Source of the DNA: Mucilaginibacter sp.
Lineage (GTDB): Bacteria > Bacteroidota > Bacteroidia > Sphingobacteriales > Sphingobacteriaceae
DNA length: 64,000 bases
NCBI RefSeq assembly: GCF_025362475.1
Contig: NZ_JANYGH010000019.1
Location: 1-64,000, forward strand
Direction: 5' to 3'
The notes below the pieces were generated by a model. The model saw only the letters and a list, made by a program, of their open reading frames with translations, had not been told where the DNA came from and searched no databases. This document shows positions 50,889 through 59,921 of this stretch, piece by piece (the stretch's first letter is position 1; every line of letters begins with the position of its first letter). A program made the translations under genes and the position numbers.

Positions 50889-51884
50889 CTACATAAACCT
50901 CTTCCACCACTCAGAATTGTACTCTCCCTTAACCTCGGCAGGTTTGCCAGGCTCAGGTACAAAAAGCTTGATGTTTTTATCTTTGGCTAACTTCTCCAGT
51001 CGTTCGGCCGGTTCATACCAGGCATGGGGCGCCAGGTTAAAAGTGCCGTAATGTATGGGCATCATCAGTTTGCCTTTTAGGGCGATATGGGCGTTTGAAG
51101 CATGATCTGGCCCCATGTGAATATCCGGCCAGAATTTTCCGTAGGCGCCAACTTCAAGCATAGTCAAATCAAACGGACCAAAGGCATCACCAATCTCCGC
51201 AAAACTTGGCGACCAGCCAGAATCGGCACCAAAGTAGATATTATGCCTTGGCCCTTTTATTACAAAACTCGCCCATAGGGTTTCATTGCGGTTAACCACC
51301 CCCCTGCCCGAAAAATGCCTTGCCGGAACCGAGGTTACTACAATATCGTTATCAATCATCACGCTATCGCCCCAATCCATCTCAGTTATAAAATTTTTAA
51401 CAATCCCCCATTGTTCAAGGTATGTACTTACGCCTACAGAGCAATAGAATGGTATGGTTCTGCCGGCAAAGAATTTTATAGTTTCCTTATCCAGGTGATC
51501 ATAATGATCATGTGACAGAATAACCGCATCCAAGTGCGGCAGATCATTTAACGCGATGGGCGGTTTAAAAAAGCGCTTAGGCCCGAAGAATTTGGAGAAA
51601 GATGCCCTATCACCCCAAACAGGATCCGTAAGGATCCGTTTACCATCAATTTCAATTAATATACTGGAATGGCCTACCCATGTAATGCGCAGGCCGCTTG
51701 CAGGCCGTGTATTATAAACGTTCACATCGGTTTTAAAAGGCCCTATTTGATTCTTGGGCGAGTTCTCGGCCTTGTTGCCCATGTACTCCCTCAAAATAGG
51801 AATCAGCTTGCCAAAACCGGCTTCATCCGTAGGGATAACGTTGATATATTTTCCAGCCTTTTTGTTTGATCCATCTAAACTCAT
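50889..51884 (-). CDS. Metallo-beta-lactamase-fold hydrolase (UlaG/NAPE-PLD-like)
   Basis: The 331-residue protein has the MBL metal motif LSHDHYDHLD, ITWVGHSSILIEIDGKRILTDPVWGDRA at the front, ARHFSGRG, FGADSGWSP, DHASNAHIAL and IHYGTFNLA, the pattern of UlaG/NAPE-PLD-type hydrolases that act on lactones or phosphodiesters. No signal peptide is seen. The substrate is unknown. The 250 bp upstream hold no gene. Confidence 0.88.
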   Translation of the reverse strand: MSLDGSNKKAGKYINVIPTDEAGFGKLIPILREYMGNKAENSPKNQIGPFKTDVNVYNTRPASGLRITWVGHSSILIEIDGKRILTDPVWGDRASFSKFFGPKRFFKPPIALNDLPHLDAVILSHDHYDHLDKETIKFFAGRTIPFYCSVGVSTYLEQWGIVKNFITEMDWGDSVMIDNDIVVTSVPARHFSGRGVVNRNETLWASFVIKGPRHNIYFGADSGWSPSFAEIGDAFGPFDLTMLEVGAYGKFWPDIHMGPDHASNAHIALKGKLMMPIHYGTFNLAPHAWYEPAERLEKLAKDKNIKLFVPEPGKPAEVKGEYNSEWWKRFM

Positions 51885-52139
51885 AAAACAATTATAGTAC
51901 TAATCTTTATTACGATGTAATTAACGCAATAAAGTTACGTTTGGTTGGACCCATGCTGTTTTTATTTACGCAGGAATGATATTTATTTCGATATAAAGGA
52001 ATTTATCAGCAATCATTTCAAATGGATACCATAGTAATAATTAGCCCTATATTTAATAACCAAGCACCCGCCCGATGGCAAGGATGACCATGCCCCCTTG
52101 GTAATGGGTCATGAGACATAAGATGGTACGAGCATACAA

Positions 52140-52544
52140 TTACATGCCCGGTTTTTTTGCAGAACTAATTAGATTTACATCAATAAGTTCTAAAGATTTA
52201 ACCATGTATTGAACTGTCTCTTTGTATTTCTTAAAATGAGGGGTTTCTATATGTATTTTGTATGCGGCGGTGTCGGCATATATTTCAAGGATGGTGATAT
52301 GCGAGGGATTGCTTTTGTCAGCAACAGCGTAATACGTTAGCACACCAGGCTCAACACGTACAGCCGTAGCCATTTGTTCTTTTAACGCAGTGTTATATTG
52401 TTCCAGCTGCGATGGATCAACTTGAATTTTCGCCAATCTAACCATTTGATTTTTTTGTTGGGCCATAGCTTTTATACTAAAAGAAAGCGTGACTATACAG
52501 ATGGTAACAATCCAAATTAGTCCAATTTTACTATTTAACCGCAT
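52140..52544 (-). CDS. Exported ABM-domain protein (putative quinol monooxygenase)
   Basis: I choose ATG 52,544 because it opens a signal-like front (MRLNSKIGLIWIVTICIVTL and on to AMAQ); 134 residues follow. The mature part (MVRLAKIQVDPSQLEQY, RVEPGVLTYYAV, HITILEIYADTAAYKIHIET) is an antibiotic-biosynthesis-monooxygenase fold, a small cofactor-free or heme-linked dimer. Export to the periplasm is unusual for the fold but seen in Bacteroidota. Confidence 0.8.
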   Translation of the reverse strand: MRLNSKIGLIWIVTICIVTLSFSIKAMAQQKNQMVRLAKIQVDPSQLEQYNTALKEQMATAVRVEPGVLTYYAVADKSNPSHITILEIYADTAAYKIHIETPHFKKYKETVQYMVKSLELIDVNLISSAKKPGM

Positions 52545-52723
52545 TTTAATAATGTTTTTAAACGCTTTAATATTATGGAGCGCATTTTCTTTTATAAATA
52601 TAATCATAAAAATTAAGCTGAGGCAAACCACTTTATGTTATAAATCAAACCATCAAAAGCCGAGGTACGAGCAAGGTTTATAAAATCTTTTTTTTGATCG
52701 GCCCATAAAATGCCCCGATCTTA

Positions 52724-52731
52724 TAGATTTG
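52724..52731 (+). promoter_or_regulatory. -7 promoter box TAGATTTG
   Basis: TAGATTTG matches TAnnTTTG and ends 4 bp before the start codon of the pentapeptide gene, so the mRNA should start near the ATG. Confidence 0.5.
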
Positions 52732-52735
52732 CAAA

Positions 52736-53305
52736 ATGCAACACATCGAGGACGAAACTTTTACCAAAACCCCGGCTACACAGCTCACTGGCCGTAACCG
52801 CACCTATGAAAACTGTAAATTCATTTCCTGCGATCTCTCCCATGCCAACCTCAATGGTGTAATTTTTATTGATTGCGTGTTTGACGGCTGCAACCTGGCC
52901 CTTGCCGATGCAGGCGATACCGGTTTTCAGAACATCCAATTTAAGCACTGCAAACTCGTTGGATTGAACTTTGGCAAGGCCCGCGATTTTTTGTTTGAGG
53001 TGAATTTTGAAGGTTGCATTCTTGATAATGCCATCTTTTATAAAAAGAAGAACAAAAAGGCTCTTTTTAAAGATTGCTCCATGACCGAAACAGACCTCAC
53101 CGAAGCCGACCTCACCGAAGTCAAATTCATCAACTGCAACCTTAACCGGGCGTTTTTTAGCCGCACCGTATTGAAAGCTGCCGATCTGCGCAGCTCCTAC
53201 AATTACACTATCGATCCGGATGATAATATGATCAAAAAAGCCATGTTCTCTATCCACGGTTTGCCTGGCCTGCTGGCTAAATACGATATTAAAATTGAGG
53301 GATAA
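52736..53305 (+). CDS. Pentapeptide-repeat protein
   Basis: The 189-residue protein is almost entirely A(D/N)LXX-type pentapeptides (SHANLNGVIFIDCVFDGCNL, DLTEADLTEVKFINCNLNRAF), which fold into a right-handed quadrilateral helix. Related proteins mimic DNA and protect gyrase (Qnr-type), but most are uncharacterised; acidic overall charge allows such a role without proving it. Monocistronic. Confidence 0.85.
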   Translation: MQHIEDETFTKTPATQLTGRNRTYENCKFISCDLSHANLNGVIFIDCVFDGCNLALADAGDTGFQNIQFKHCKLVGLNFGKARDFLFEVNFEGCILDNAIFYKKKNKKALFKDCSMTETDLTEADLTEVKFINCNLNRAFFSRTVLKAADLRSSYNYTIDPDDNMIKKAMFSIHGLPGLLAKYDIKIEG

Positions 53306-53351
53306 TATTCTGAAGTATATTTAGTTATATTTATTCTTCAGGATAAACCTT

Positions 53352-54059
53352 ATGCGAAAAATTGTACTGCTTGTTGCGATGTTAATTGGTGTGCGTGCGG
53401 CCCACGCTCAAGACGATAAAGCCATTTGTAATCACATCAACCAACTTAATACTGCTGTACTAAACGGATCAATTAAAAGGCCAGATGCTGCTAAACAATT
53501 TAAATTACTAATCCGGCAACTTACTCAAAACAGGCATGTACCAGAGGCGTTGGATAACTGGGCATTTCCGCTCCGCGGTTATAACTATCATGCCATAGGA
53601 GGCAATGGAAGCGGCTATTCCGATAAGGGTTATAATTACCTGGATGGAAACAAACATGCGGCACACCCGGCCCATGACATATTTATTAACGATAAAAACC
53701 AGGATTGCATAGACGATAAAACCGGCAAAACTGTTGATGTAGTAGCTGTTGATTATGGCATTGTGATAGCTTGCAGCGATACCTGGCAAACCAACAGCAG
53801 CTTACGTGGCGGAAAATATATTTGGATATACGATAATTACGGTGACATTACCTATTACGCACACAACAACAACATTTTTGTAAAGCCCGGCGACGAAATT
53901 AAAGCAGGTCAAAAAATTGCCGAAGTCGGCCGTACCGGCTACAACGCTTATAAAAAACGGTCTCCTACGCATTTGCATTTTTCAGCCTTTAAACTGGTGA
54001 ATGACTTACCAGTCCCTTTCAATCCCTATCAGCAACTAAAAAAAGCCAAAACGTTATGA
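53352..54059 (+). CDS. Secreted M23 (LytM-like) peptidase
   Basis: The 235-residue protein has a signal peptide (MRKIVLLVAMLIGVRAAHAQ) and an M23 domain: HPAHDIF (HxxxD) and THLHFSAF (HxH) bind zinc, and TYYAHNNNIFVKPGDEIKAGQKIAEVGRTG (in parts) is the conserved core. All zinc ligands are present, so it should cleave peptidoglycan crosslinks or another Gly-rich target. Its stop overlaps the start of a DUF4846 gene (ATGA), indicating a coupled pair. Confidence 0.88.
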   Translation: MRKIVLLVAMLIGVRAAHAQDDKAICNHINQLNTAVLNGSIKRPDAAKQFKLLIRQLTQNRHVPEALDNWAFPLRGYNYHAIGGNGSGYSDKGYNYLDGNKHAAHPAHDIFINDKNQDCIDDKTGKTVDVVAVDYGIVIACSDTWQTNSSLRGGKYIWIYDNYGDITYYAHNNNIFVKPGDEIKAGQKIAEVGRTGYNAYKKRSPTHLHFSAFKLVNDLPVPFNPYQQLKKAKTL

Positions 54060-54817
54060 AAGTTTTTTTAATGCTGATACTGTTTGGGTTGGTAACAGGC
54101 CCGGTAAAAACGGATAACGTGGTAACCCGTTTTAAAACGCCTGCCGGTTACCGGCAAAGCCCGGCAGCACTTGGTAGTTTTGGTGCATGGTTACAGGCTT
54201 TGCCCCTTAAGCCCTATGGCTCGCAATGTTTAACCTACCAGGGTAAAGTGGCGCGTACAGAAGCCTACACCGCCGGCATTGTGGATATAAGTGTGGGCAA
54301 ATACGACCTGCAGCAATGTGCCGACGCTGTAATGCGCCTGCGTGGCGAATACCTGTTTAGCCAAAAGAAATACAAAGATATCTCCTTCAATTTTACCAGT
54401 GGTTTCCGTTGCGATTTTGTGCATTATGCCGATGGGTATCGTTATAGTAAAGACCGCTGGGTACTAAAAGCAAAAAAGGATTACAGCTACCCTAACTTTT
54501 TGAATTATATGACTTTGGTTTTCAGTTATGCAAGTACGCTCTCCCTGCAAAAGGAACTAAAAACTGTTCAAAACCCCAACAACGTTAAAACCGGCGATGT
54601 ATTTATAAAAGGAGGCTCGCCGGGGCATTGCTTTATGGTGATGAATGTGGTGGAGAATGCCGCTCATCATAAAAAATTCCTGCTGGCCCAAAGCTATATG
54701 CCCGCCCAAAGCATCCAGTTGCTGCAATACCAGGAAGATCCCTGGTTTAGCCTTGATGAGCCTGCTTATATCCTGTATGGCGCACTTGTTAGCCCCACTT
54801 ATTTGAAACAATTTTAG
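54056..54817 (+). CDS. Secreted DUF4846 family protein
   Basis: The 253-residue protein has a short signal peptide (MKVFLMLILFGLVTGPVKT) and DUF4846 features (GSFGAWLQALPLKPYGS, VGKYDLQQCADAVMRLRGEYL, FTSGFRCDF, FIKGGSPGHCFMVMNV). The family is uncharacterised; the late GGSPGHCF motif resembles an active-site loop with Cys and His. Translational coupling to an M23 peptidase suggests a shared envelope function. Confidence 0.82.
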   Translation: MKVFLMLILFGLVTGPVKTDNVVTRFKTPAGYRQSPAALGSFGAWLQALPLKPYGSQCLTYQGKVARTEAYTAGIVDISVGKYDLQQCADAVMRLRGEYLFSQKKYKDISFNFTSGFRCDFVHYADGYRYSKDRWVLKAKKDYSYPNFLNYMTLVFSYASTLSLQKELKTVQNPNNVKTGDVFIKGGSPGHCFMVMNVVENAAHHKKFLLAQSYMPAQSIQLLQYQEDPWFSLDEPAYILYGALVSPTYLKQF

Positions 54818-54938
54818 TAAGCCTGCTCATTTATTGCTTTGCATTTTGGGTAGTTTTACCAGGGAGCCGGTTATCCTGATAAAACATTAAAATCCACTTA
54901 TCCACGGCCGTAGCTAAAACGGCATAAAGATTGCCGTT

Positions 54939-55220
54939 GTGAATACATTATATTTATTGATATCTATCATGATAGAATTCCTGACCGACGGCCTCCATAT
55001 TTTTGTTATTGTAATGATTGCGGGCTTCATTATATTTGGCACAATGGCCCTAAACGGAAAGTTTGACCATTGGGATTCCCGCTTTATTCAGAAAGCCCAA
55101 CACATTTTTAACCGGGTAGGCCGGTATTTTTACAGAAACCGTAAAAGGGAAAAGCTCCACAAAAAGGATGATTACGAAGACCGCCGCCATGAGCACCACA
55201 GAACGAAGAAAATTGGATGA
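54939..55220 (+). CDS. Small single-pass membrane protein with charged tail
   Basis: A 93-residue ORF with a hydrophobic front (about 3-38, with IVMIAGFIIFGTMAL) and a very basic, His/Arg/Lys-rich tail (about 65-93). A start at ATG 54,969 (MIEFL) is equally possible. I recognise no family. Confidence 0.55.
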   Translation: MNTLYLLISIMIEFLTDGLHIFVIVMIAGFIIFGTMALNGKFDHWDSRFIQKAQHIFNRVGRYFYRNRKREKLHKKDDYEDRRHEHHRTKKIG

Positions 55221-55265
55221 TAAAATAACCAGGTAAATTATAATTATCCAGTTTAAAGGCTACAT

Positions 55266-55772
55266 CTATACTATCCGGGCGAATGCATCAATATTGTTCT
55301 CAACATACCCTCTGATGATTTTGGTTTCGTCGTCCATTATTTCATAAAACTCGTTGTCGATACTTTCAAACTCAGGGTACTGTTTATACATATTTGAGAA
55401 ATCTTCATTAGTATTCAGTTTAAGTAATTCATCCTTTTTAAGCAAAAAAAAGTGCATGGCTTTATCAACGGTTGCAGCAAGCTTCTCGGCACCCCAAAGC
55501 CGGATGTTATTACTAAATGCTTTATTTAAAATATAACTATGACCATTAAATATCAACTGCAAAAAGCCTCCGTTAACTACCTGCCCATATAAATTGTTAA
55601 ATAAGATTAGCGTTTGTTGTTTTAGATAAAAAAATCCGGCAATTTCCGAAACATCTCCGGTTTGCATTAAATCATAATACTTGTCAATAAAAAGGAACAA
55701 GAAATCCCAGGCATCGTCGCCAGCATTTTCAAGTTCGGCTTTTGTAACAACAGGTAATATTTTTTTAACCAT
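55266..55772 (-). CDS. DMP19/DUF4375-like protein
   Basis: The 168-residue cytoplasmic protein contains QTLILFNNLYGQVVNGGFLQLIFN, the N-G-G-F region typical of DUF4375 (DMP19-like, DNA-mimic-related) proteins, and an acidic C-terminus. Function is not established for the family beyond one reported DNA mimic. It lies 10 bp downstream of the aldo/keto reductase gene, so both may share a transcript. Confidence 0.7.
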   Translation of the reverse strand: MVKKILPVVTKAELENAGDDAWDFLFLFIDKYYDLMQTGDVSEIAGFFYLKQQTLILFNNLYGQVVNGGFLQLIFNGHSYILNKAFSNNIRLWGAEKLAATVDKAMHFFLLKKDELLKLNTNEDFSNMYKQYPEFESIDNEFYEIMDDETKIIRGYVENNIDAFARIV

Positions 55773-55782
55773 AATTTTATGC

Positions 55783-56802
55783 TTACCTTTTTTCTACCCT
55801 ATCATAAAACCCACCAAAGGAGTTATTTTTAACTGCATCTTCATTAAAAAAGTCGCCCGGAAAACCAAGTTCAATAGCACTGGCGTCACTCAGGCGTTTC
55901 ATTTGTTCGGCGCTTAGGGTAACATCAACAGCTTTCAGGTTATCCAGCAATTGATTCACTTTGGTAGCACCCACAATCGGGATACATGAAAAATATTGCT
56001 GGCGGGTCCAGTTTAGGGCTACATGGCTTTCGGATACTCCCAACTCTCTAGCAATATCCATTCCAACTTTGGTGATCGCTTCACTGCGGGCATCCAGTCT
56101 TTTACTTTCGGGCTTTATGCGGCCTTTATCGCCTTTTAAGTATTTACCTGTTAATGCTCCACCGGCCAAAGGAGCCCATGGTGTAACCGTCATCCCAAAA
56201 TGTTTAGCCATCGGGATCAGTTCACGCTCGGCCGTACGGGCCAGCAGGCTGTACTCTACCTGTAAAGCTATGAACTGGCTCCAGCCCATCAGTTCGGCCA
56301 TGGTATTGCCTTTGGCTACTACCCAGGCGGGGGTATCACTTATGGCAGCATAGGTCACCTTGCCTTGCTTTATCAAATCATCCAGGGCACGCAATACTTC
56401 ATCAATGGGTGTAATGTTATCCCAGATGTGGAGGTACAAAACATCAATAAAATCAGTTTTAAGGCGTTTAAGGCTTTCCTCCACGCTGCGCATCATGTTT
56501 TTACGGTTATTGCCGGATGCATTGGGATTAGTTATGTTATCCTTTAGGGTATACTTGGTAGCGAGTACAAAATAATCCCGGTCGTGGTTACTCATATAGT
56601 CGCCAATGATCTTCTCGCTGGTACCCAGTTTATACATATTGGCGGTATCCAGGAAATTGCCACCCGCATTGGCGTAGGCATCCATAATATCAAAGCTGGT
56701 TGCCGCATCGGCACCCCAGCCGGCTTCGGTACCGAAACCCATGGTACCAAGACATAGTTCAGAAACTTTAAGGCCCGAGCGGCCGAGTAATTTGTAGTTC
56801 AT
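55783..56802 (-). CDS. Aldo/keto reductase
   Basis: The 339-residue NADPH-dependent TIM-barrel enzyme has the motifs LDTANMYKLGTSEKIIGDYM (catalytic Asp and Tyr), VLYLHIWD (His in place) and IPIVGATKVNQL with the catalytic Lys in FVLATKYTL. It resembles the YajO/Tas-like group, with unknown carbonyl substrate. A repeat fragment (56,837-56,860) lies upstream. Confidence 0.9.
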   Translation of the reverse strand: MNYKLLGRSGLKVSELCLGTMGFGTEAGWGADAATSFDIMDAYANAGGNFLDTANMYKLGTSEKIIGDYMSNHDRDYFVLATKYTLKDNITNPNASGNNRKNMMRSVEESLKRLKTDFIDVLYLHIWDNITPIDEVLRALDDLIKQGKVTYAAISDTPAWVVAKGNTMAELMGWSQFIALQVEYSLLARTAERELIPMAKHFGMTVTPWAPLAGGALTGKYLKGDKGRIKPESKRLDARSEAITKVGMDIARELGVSESHVALNWTRQQYFSCIPIVGATKVNQLLDNLKAVDVTLSAEQMKRLSDASAIELGFPGDFFNEDAVKNNSFGGFYDRVEKR

Positions 56803-56925
56803 AGATGATGATTTTAATAAGTAAGTACAACATATGTCATTGCGGAAGAGGAGCGCAGCATGGCATACCTATTTGAAACAATAACAAAAGTGCTTTGTAA
56901 TATTAAGGAATACAAATGTATTGCC

Positions 56926-57252
56926 ATGAAAATTATAACCCTCCATTCGCCCATTCATATTCATGAATTATTTAACATTTTGCATCACAAGCTTAACCCG
57001 CTTTTCAAGGAGTGCAGGCATAGTGATATTTCGTTTACCATAAGCGGAAAAGATGAAGTTCTGGAAATAAGTCAGCCGGATTTATATGAAGGTGTTTTGT
57101 TCAGCCTGAGCATACACGGTTCCGAACTGTGGATAACCAGAAATGAGCATTATGTAGATGATGTAAACTCGCTGACCATTGAATCAATCCTGAATAGATT
57201 ATTTAAGGATGTAGCTGGCAGCCGGGGTACCGACCTGGTGCAGGAGGGCTAA
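56926..57252 (+). CDS. Small protein of unknown function
   Basis: From ATG 56,926 (MKIITLHSPIHIHELFNIL) the protein has 108 residues. The upstream reading to 56,860 runs into a repeat fragment and is less likely. It is soluble, with alternating strands and helices (ISFTISGKDEVLEISQP, LSIHGSELWITRNEHY) and no recognised family. It is 42 bp upstream of the MscS gene on the same strand. Confidence 0.55.
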   Translation: MKIITLHSPIHIHELFNILHHKLNPLFKECRHSDISFTISGKDEVLEISQPDLYEGVLFSLSIHGSELWITRNEHYVDDVNSLTIESILNRLFKDVAGSRGTDLVQEG

Positions 57253-57294
57253 AAAAATGGAATATATTTTTTAGCTTTAGCATAAAAACCACTT

Positions 57295-58923
57295 ATGCGC
57301 AATATTTATTACCTGCTGATAATCTTTTTAATAGCATCCGTAACAGTTAGCGCGCAAACTGCCACCAAAGGCAAAACAATACAGACTATTCCCCCGGGCG
57401 AACCGGTAATTATAAACCGTGATACCCTTTTTAAATTTTATGCTGGGCAAGGCCTATTTGAACCGGCAGAAAGAGCCGCCATTGTAACCAAACGCATTGA
57501 GGCACTGGTAAACCGGATAGATTTTAACCCCGATTCGCTTACTTTAAAAAATGATTCCACCCTCTCGGTAATCAACTACAACTCGCAAATTGTGCTGGCA
57601 GTAAATAATAAGGATGCCACCTATACCGAGTTGAACCGCCCGCAGCTTGCTGCCAGCTATTTAAATATCCTTAAAACAAAGCTGGGCAATTATTTTACAA
57701 GCAATAATACACAAACAGTTGTTACCAATATCCTGGAAGCTATTGCAGTTATCGTATTGCTAATAGTGTTGATATGGGCACTTTTTAAGGGTTCGAGATG
57801 GGTAAAGCTCAAATTACTTAAGGCCTGGGAAACCCGTATAGATAAGCTGGCGGCACAGGGCGCGCCGGTTGTTTATGCACATCGCCTTTTACCATTAGTT
57901 ACCGGCTTGCTGAGAATAGTGCGGGTTATCATGATCATTATATTGGTTTACCTGGCGCTGCCGGTGCTGTTTTTTATCTTTCCATCATCAAAACCTATTG
58001 CGGTACAGTTGCTGGGCTATGTGGTAACGCCATTTAAAAGTATACTGCTGGCTATTGTTCATTATATCCCCAACCTGCTTACCATAACGGTTATTTACGT
58101 AGTAACCCGTTATATTGTTAAACTGGTAAAATTTATAGCCAATGAAATAGCACAGGGAAACTTTACCATTAATGGTTTTTATGCCGAGTGGGCCCTGCCT
58201 ACCTATAACATTATCAGGGTACTGTTATTCGCGTTTATGTTTGTGGTGATCTTCCCTTACCTGCCCGGGTCCGACTCCAAGATTTTCCAGGGGGTTACCG
58301 TGTTTTTGGGCATCTTGTTTTCGCTGGGATCTTCATCGGCCATTTCAAATATGGTAGCGGGCATTGTGCTTACCTATATGCGCCCCTACAAAATTGGCGA
58401 CCGGATAAAAGTAGGTGAAGTTATGGGCGATGTGATAGAGAAAAACTTATTGGTAACCCGCCTGCGTACCATCAAGAACGAAGATATCACCATACCTAAC
58501 GCAACCATATTAAGCGGGCATACCGTTAATTACTCAACTGTAGCAAAAACCATGGGGCTGGTATTAAACACTACCGTTACTATTGGGTATGATGTGCCCT
58601 GGCAAACCGTACATAACCTGCTCATCAGCGCTGCCGAAGCTACAGAAGGTATCATGGCCGATAAAAAACCTTTTGTGCTGCAAACCGGGCTGAATGATTT
58701 TAATGTGAGTTACCAGCTAAACGCTTACACTGCTTTATCAAACCAAATGGCCGCAATTTATTCCCGCCTGCATCAAAACATACAGGATAAGTTTAACGAA
58801 GCCGGTGTCGAGATCATGTCGCCGCATTATACCTCATTGAGAGATGGTAACCATATCCAGATTCCGGAAGGATATTTGGAAGAAGGGTATAGTAAGCCGG
58901 GGTTTAAGGTGGAGGGAAAGTAA
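57295..58923 (+). CDS. MscS-family mechanosensitive channel
   Basis: The 542-residue protein has a signal peptide (ends VTVSAQ, residue 20), a periplasmic front (about 25-140), four or five membrane spans (about 145-360) and the MscS pore and beta domain: LGSSSAISNMVAGIVLTYMRPYKIGDRIKVGEVMGDV and IPNATILSGHTVNYS, given here in parts. It relieves osmotic pressure or has a signalling role. It lies downstream of a small unknown gene. Confidence 0.88.
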   Translation: MRNIYYLLIIFLIASVTVSAQTATKGKTIQTIPPGEPVIINRDTLFKFYAGQGLFEPAERAAIVTKRIEALVNRIDFNPDSLTLKNDSTLSVINYNSQIVLAVNNKDATYTELNRPQLAASYLNILKTKLGNYFTSNNTQTVVTNILEAIAVIVLLIVLIWALFKGSRWVKLKLLKAWETRIDKLAAQGAPVVYAHRLLPLVTGLLRIVRVIMIIILVYLALPVLFFIFPSSKPIAVQLLGYVVTPFKSILLAIVHYIPNLLTITVIYVVTRYIVKLVKFIANEIAQGNFTINGFYAEWALPTYNIIRVLLFAFMFVVIFPYLPGSDSKIFQGVTVFLGILFSLGSSSAISNMVAGIVLTYMRPYKIGDRIKVGEVMGDVIEKNLLVTRLRTIKNEDITIPNATILSGHTVNYSTVAKTMGLVLNTTVTIGYDVPWQTVHNLLISAAEATEGIMADKKPFVLQTGLNDFNVSYQLNAYTALSNQMAAIYSRLHQNIQDKFNEAGVEIMSPHYTSLRDGNHIQIPEGYLEEGYSKPGFKVEGK

Positions 58924-59029
58924 TGATCGTTCATATCTAAATGGCATGCAGGGAAGCCCTTTCGTCCACATTGTTTTATTGCGAGAATAATTAAAACATT
59001 ATATTAGCAGTGAACAGTAAAGCCAGAGA

Positions 59030-59836
59030 ATGCAATTATCGCCAACACCTTTGCTATCATCCATCGTTAAACACTATTTAATTATAGATGGCGGAGAGGC
59101 TGTAAACCTGAACTACCGGTTATTTTCGGACGGTAACCCAGGAATAGTTTTTCACTTTAAAGACCCTTTATACCGGCACGACAAAAACAACCTTTTACAC
59201 TTACAGCCCCGGTGTTTTGTATATGGACAAATAACCAATTACAACAGCATCACATCCCATGGCAAACTGGGGATGCTGGTGGTGGTATTACAACCCTATG
59301 CCTTATTTACCCTTTTGCACATTGCAGCCTGCGAACTAAACAATAACATTATCAGCCTGGCTGATATCTTCGGCGGGGAAGCGGAGTATCTTGAGGAACA
59401 AATTTTGAATGTCCCCCATATCACCAACGCCATTTCTATAATTGAAAAATTTTTGATAGCCCGGTTAACAACCATCAAAAACTCTGATGCTGTTATGCAA
59501 ATGGCATTAAGTACCATTTACAAAAACAAAGGTATGCTTACCGTTGAAAGCCTATTAAAAAGCATCCCGGTAACGGAAAGGCAATTAGAGCGTAAATTCA
59601 GCGAGCATATTGGTACCTCCCCAAAGAGGTTTGCCGATATTATTAAATTTCAACACTTTTTAAAACAGCTGCAAAAACATCCCTCCGGAAAAACCATTAC
59701 CGAACTTAGCTACGCCTGCGGGTATTACGACCAGGCACACCTCAATAATTATTTTAAGAAAAATACCGGCGTAACTCCACTGCAATACAAGGCGAATAAC
59801 CACCTCCTGGCTATTAACTTTATGCCTGTAAACTGA
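59030..59836 (+). CDS. AraC-family transcriptional regulator
   Basis: The 268-residue protein has an N-terminal ligand domain (about 15-150, DUF6597-like, with FSDGNPGIVFHF) and a C-terminal AraC HTH pair (about 165-260; LKSIPVTERQLERKFSEHIG and ITELSYACGYYDQAHLNNYF). It is 85 bp upstream of a nitrilase-fold hydrolase on the same strand, a likely target. Confidence 0.9.
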   Translation: MQLSPTPLLSSIVKHYLIIDGGEAVNLNYRLFSDGNPGIVFHFKDPLYRHDKNNLLHLQPRCFVYGQITNYNSITSHGKLGMLVVVLQPYALFTLLHIAACELNNNIISLADIFGGEAEYLEEQILNVPHITNAISIIEKFLIARLTTIKNSDAVMQMALSTIYKNKGMLTVESLLKSIPVTERQLERKFSEHIGTSPKRFADIIKFQHFLKQLQKHPSGKTITELSYACGYYDQAHLNNYFKKNTGVTPLQYKANNHLLAINFMPVN

Positions 59837-59921
59837 TAGCATTTTGTCGGTTTTTTACAATGCCGAAGTTGAGAATGCTCTTAATTTTGAGGTGATAAAA
59901 ATTAATTGTCACCTATAAAAA

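Noticed and set aside
52721..53257. A 178-codon minus-strand ORF opposite the pentapeptide gene
   Set aside because: Mirror frame caused by the regular repeat on the other strand; the plus-strand product has the recognisable pentapeptide pattern.
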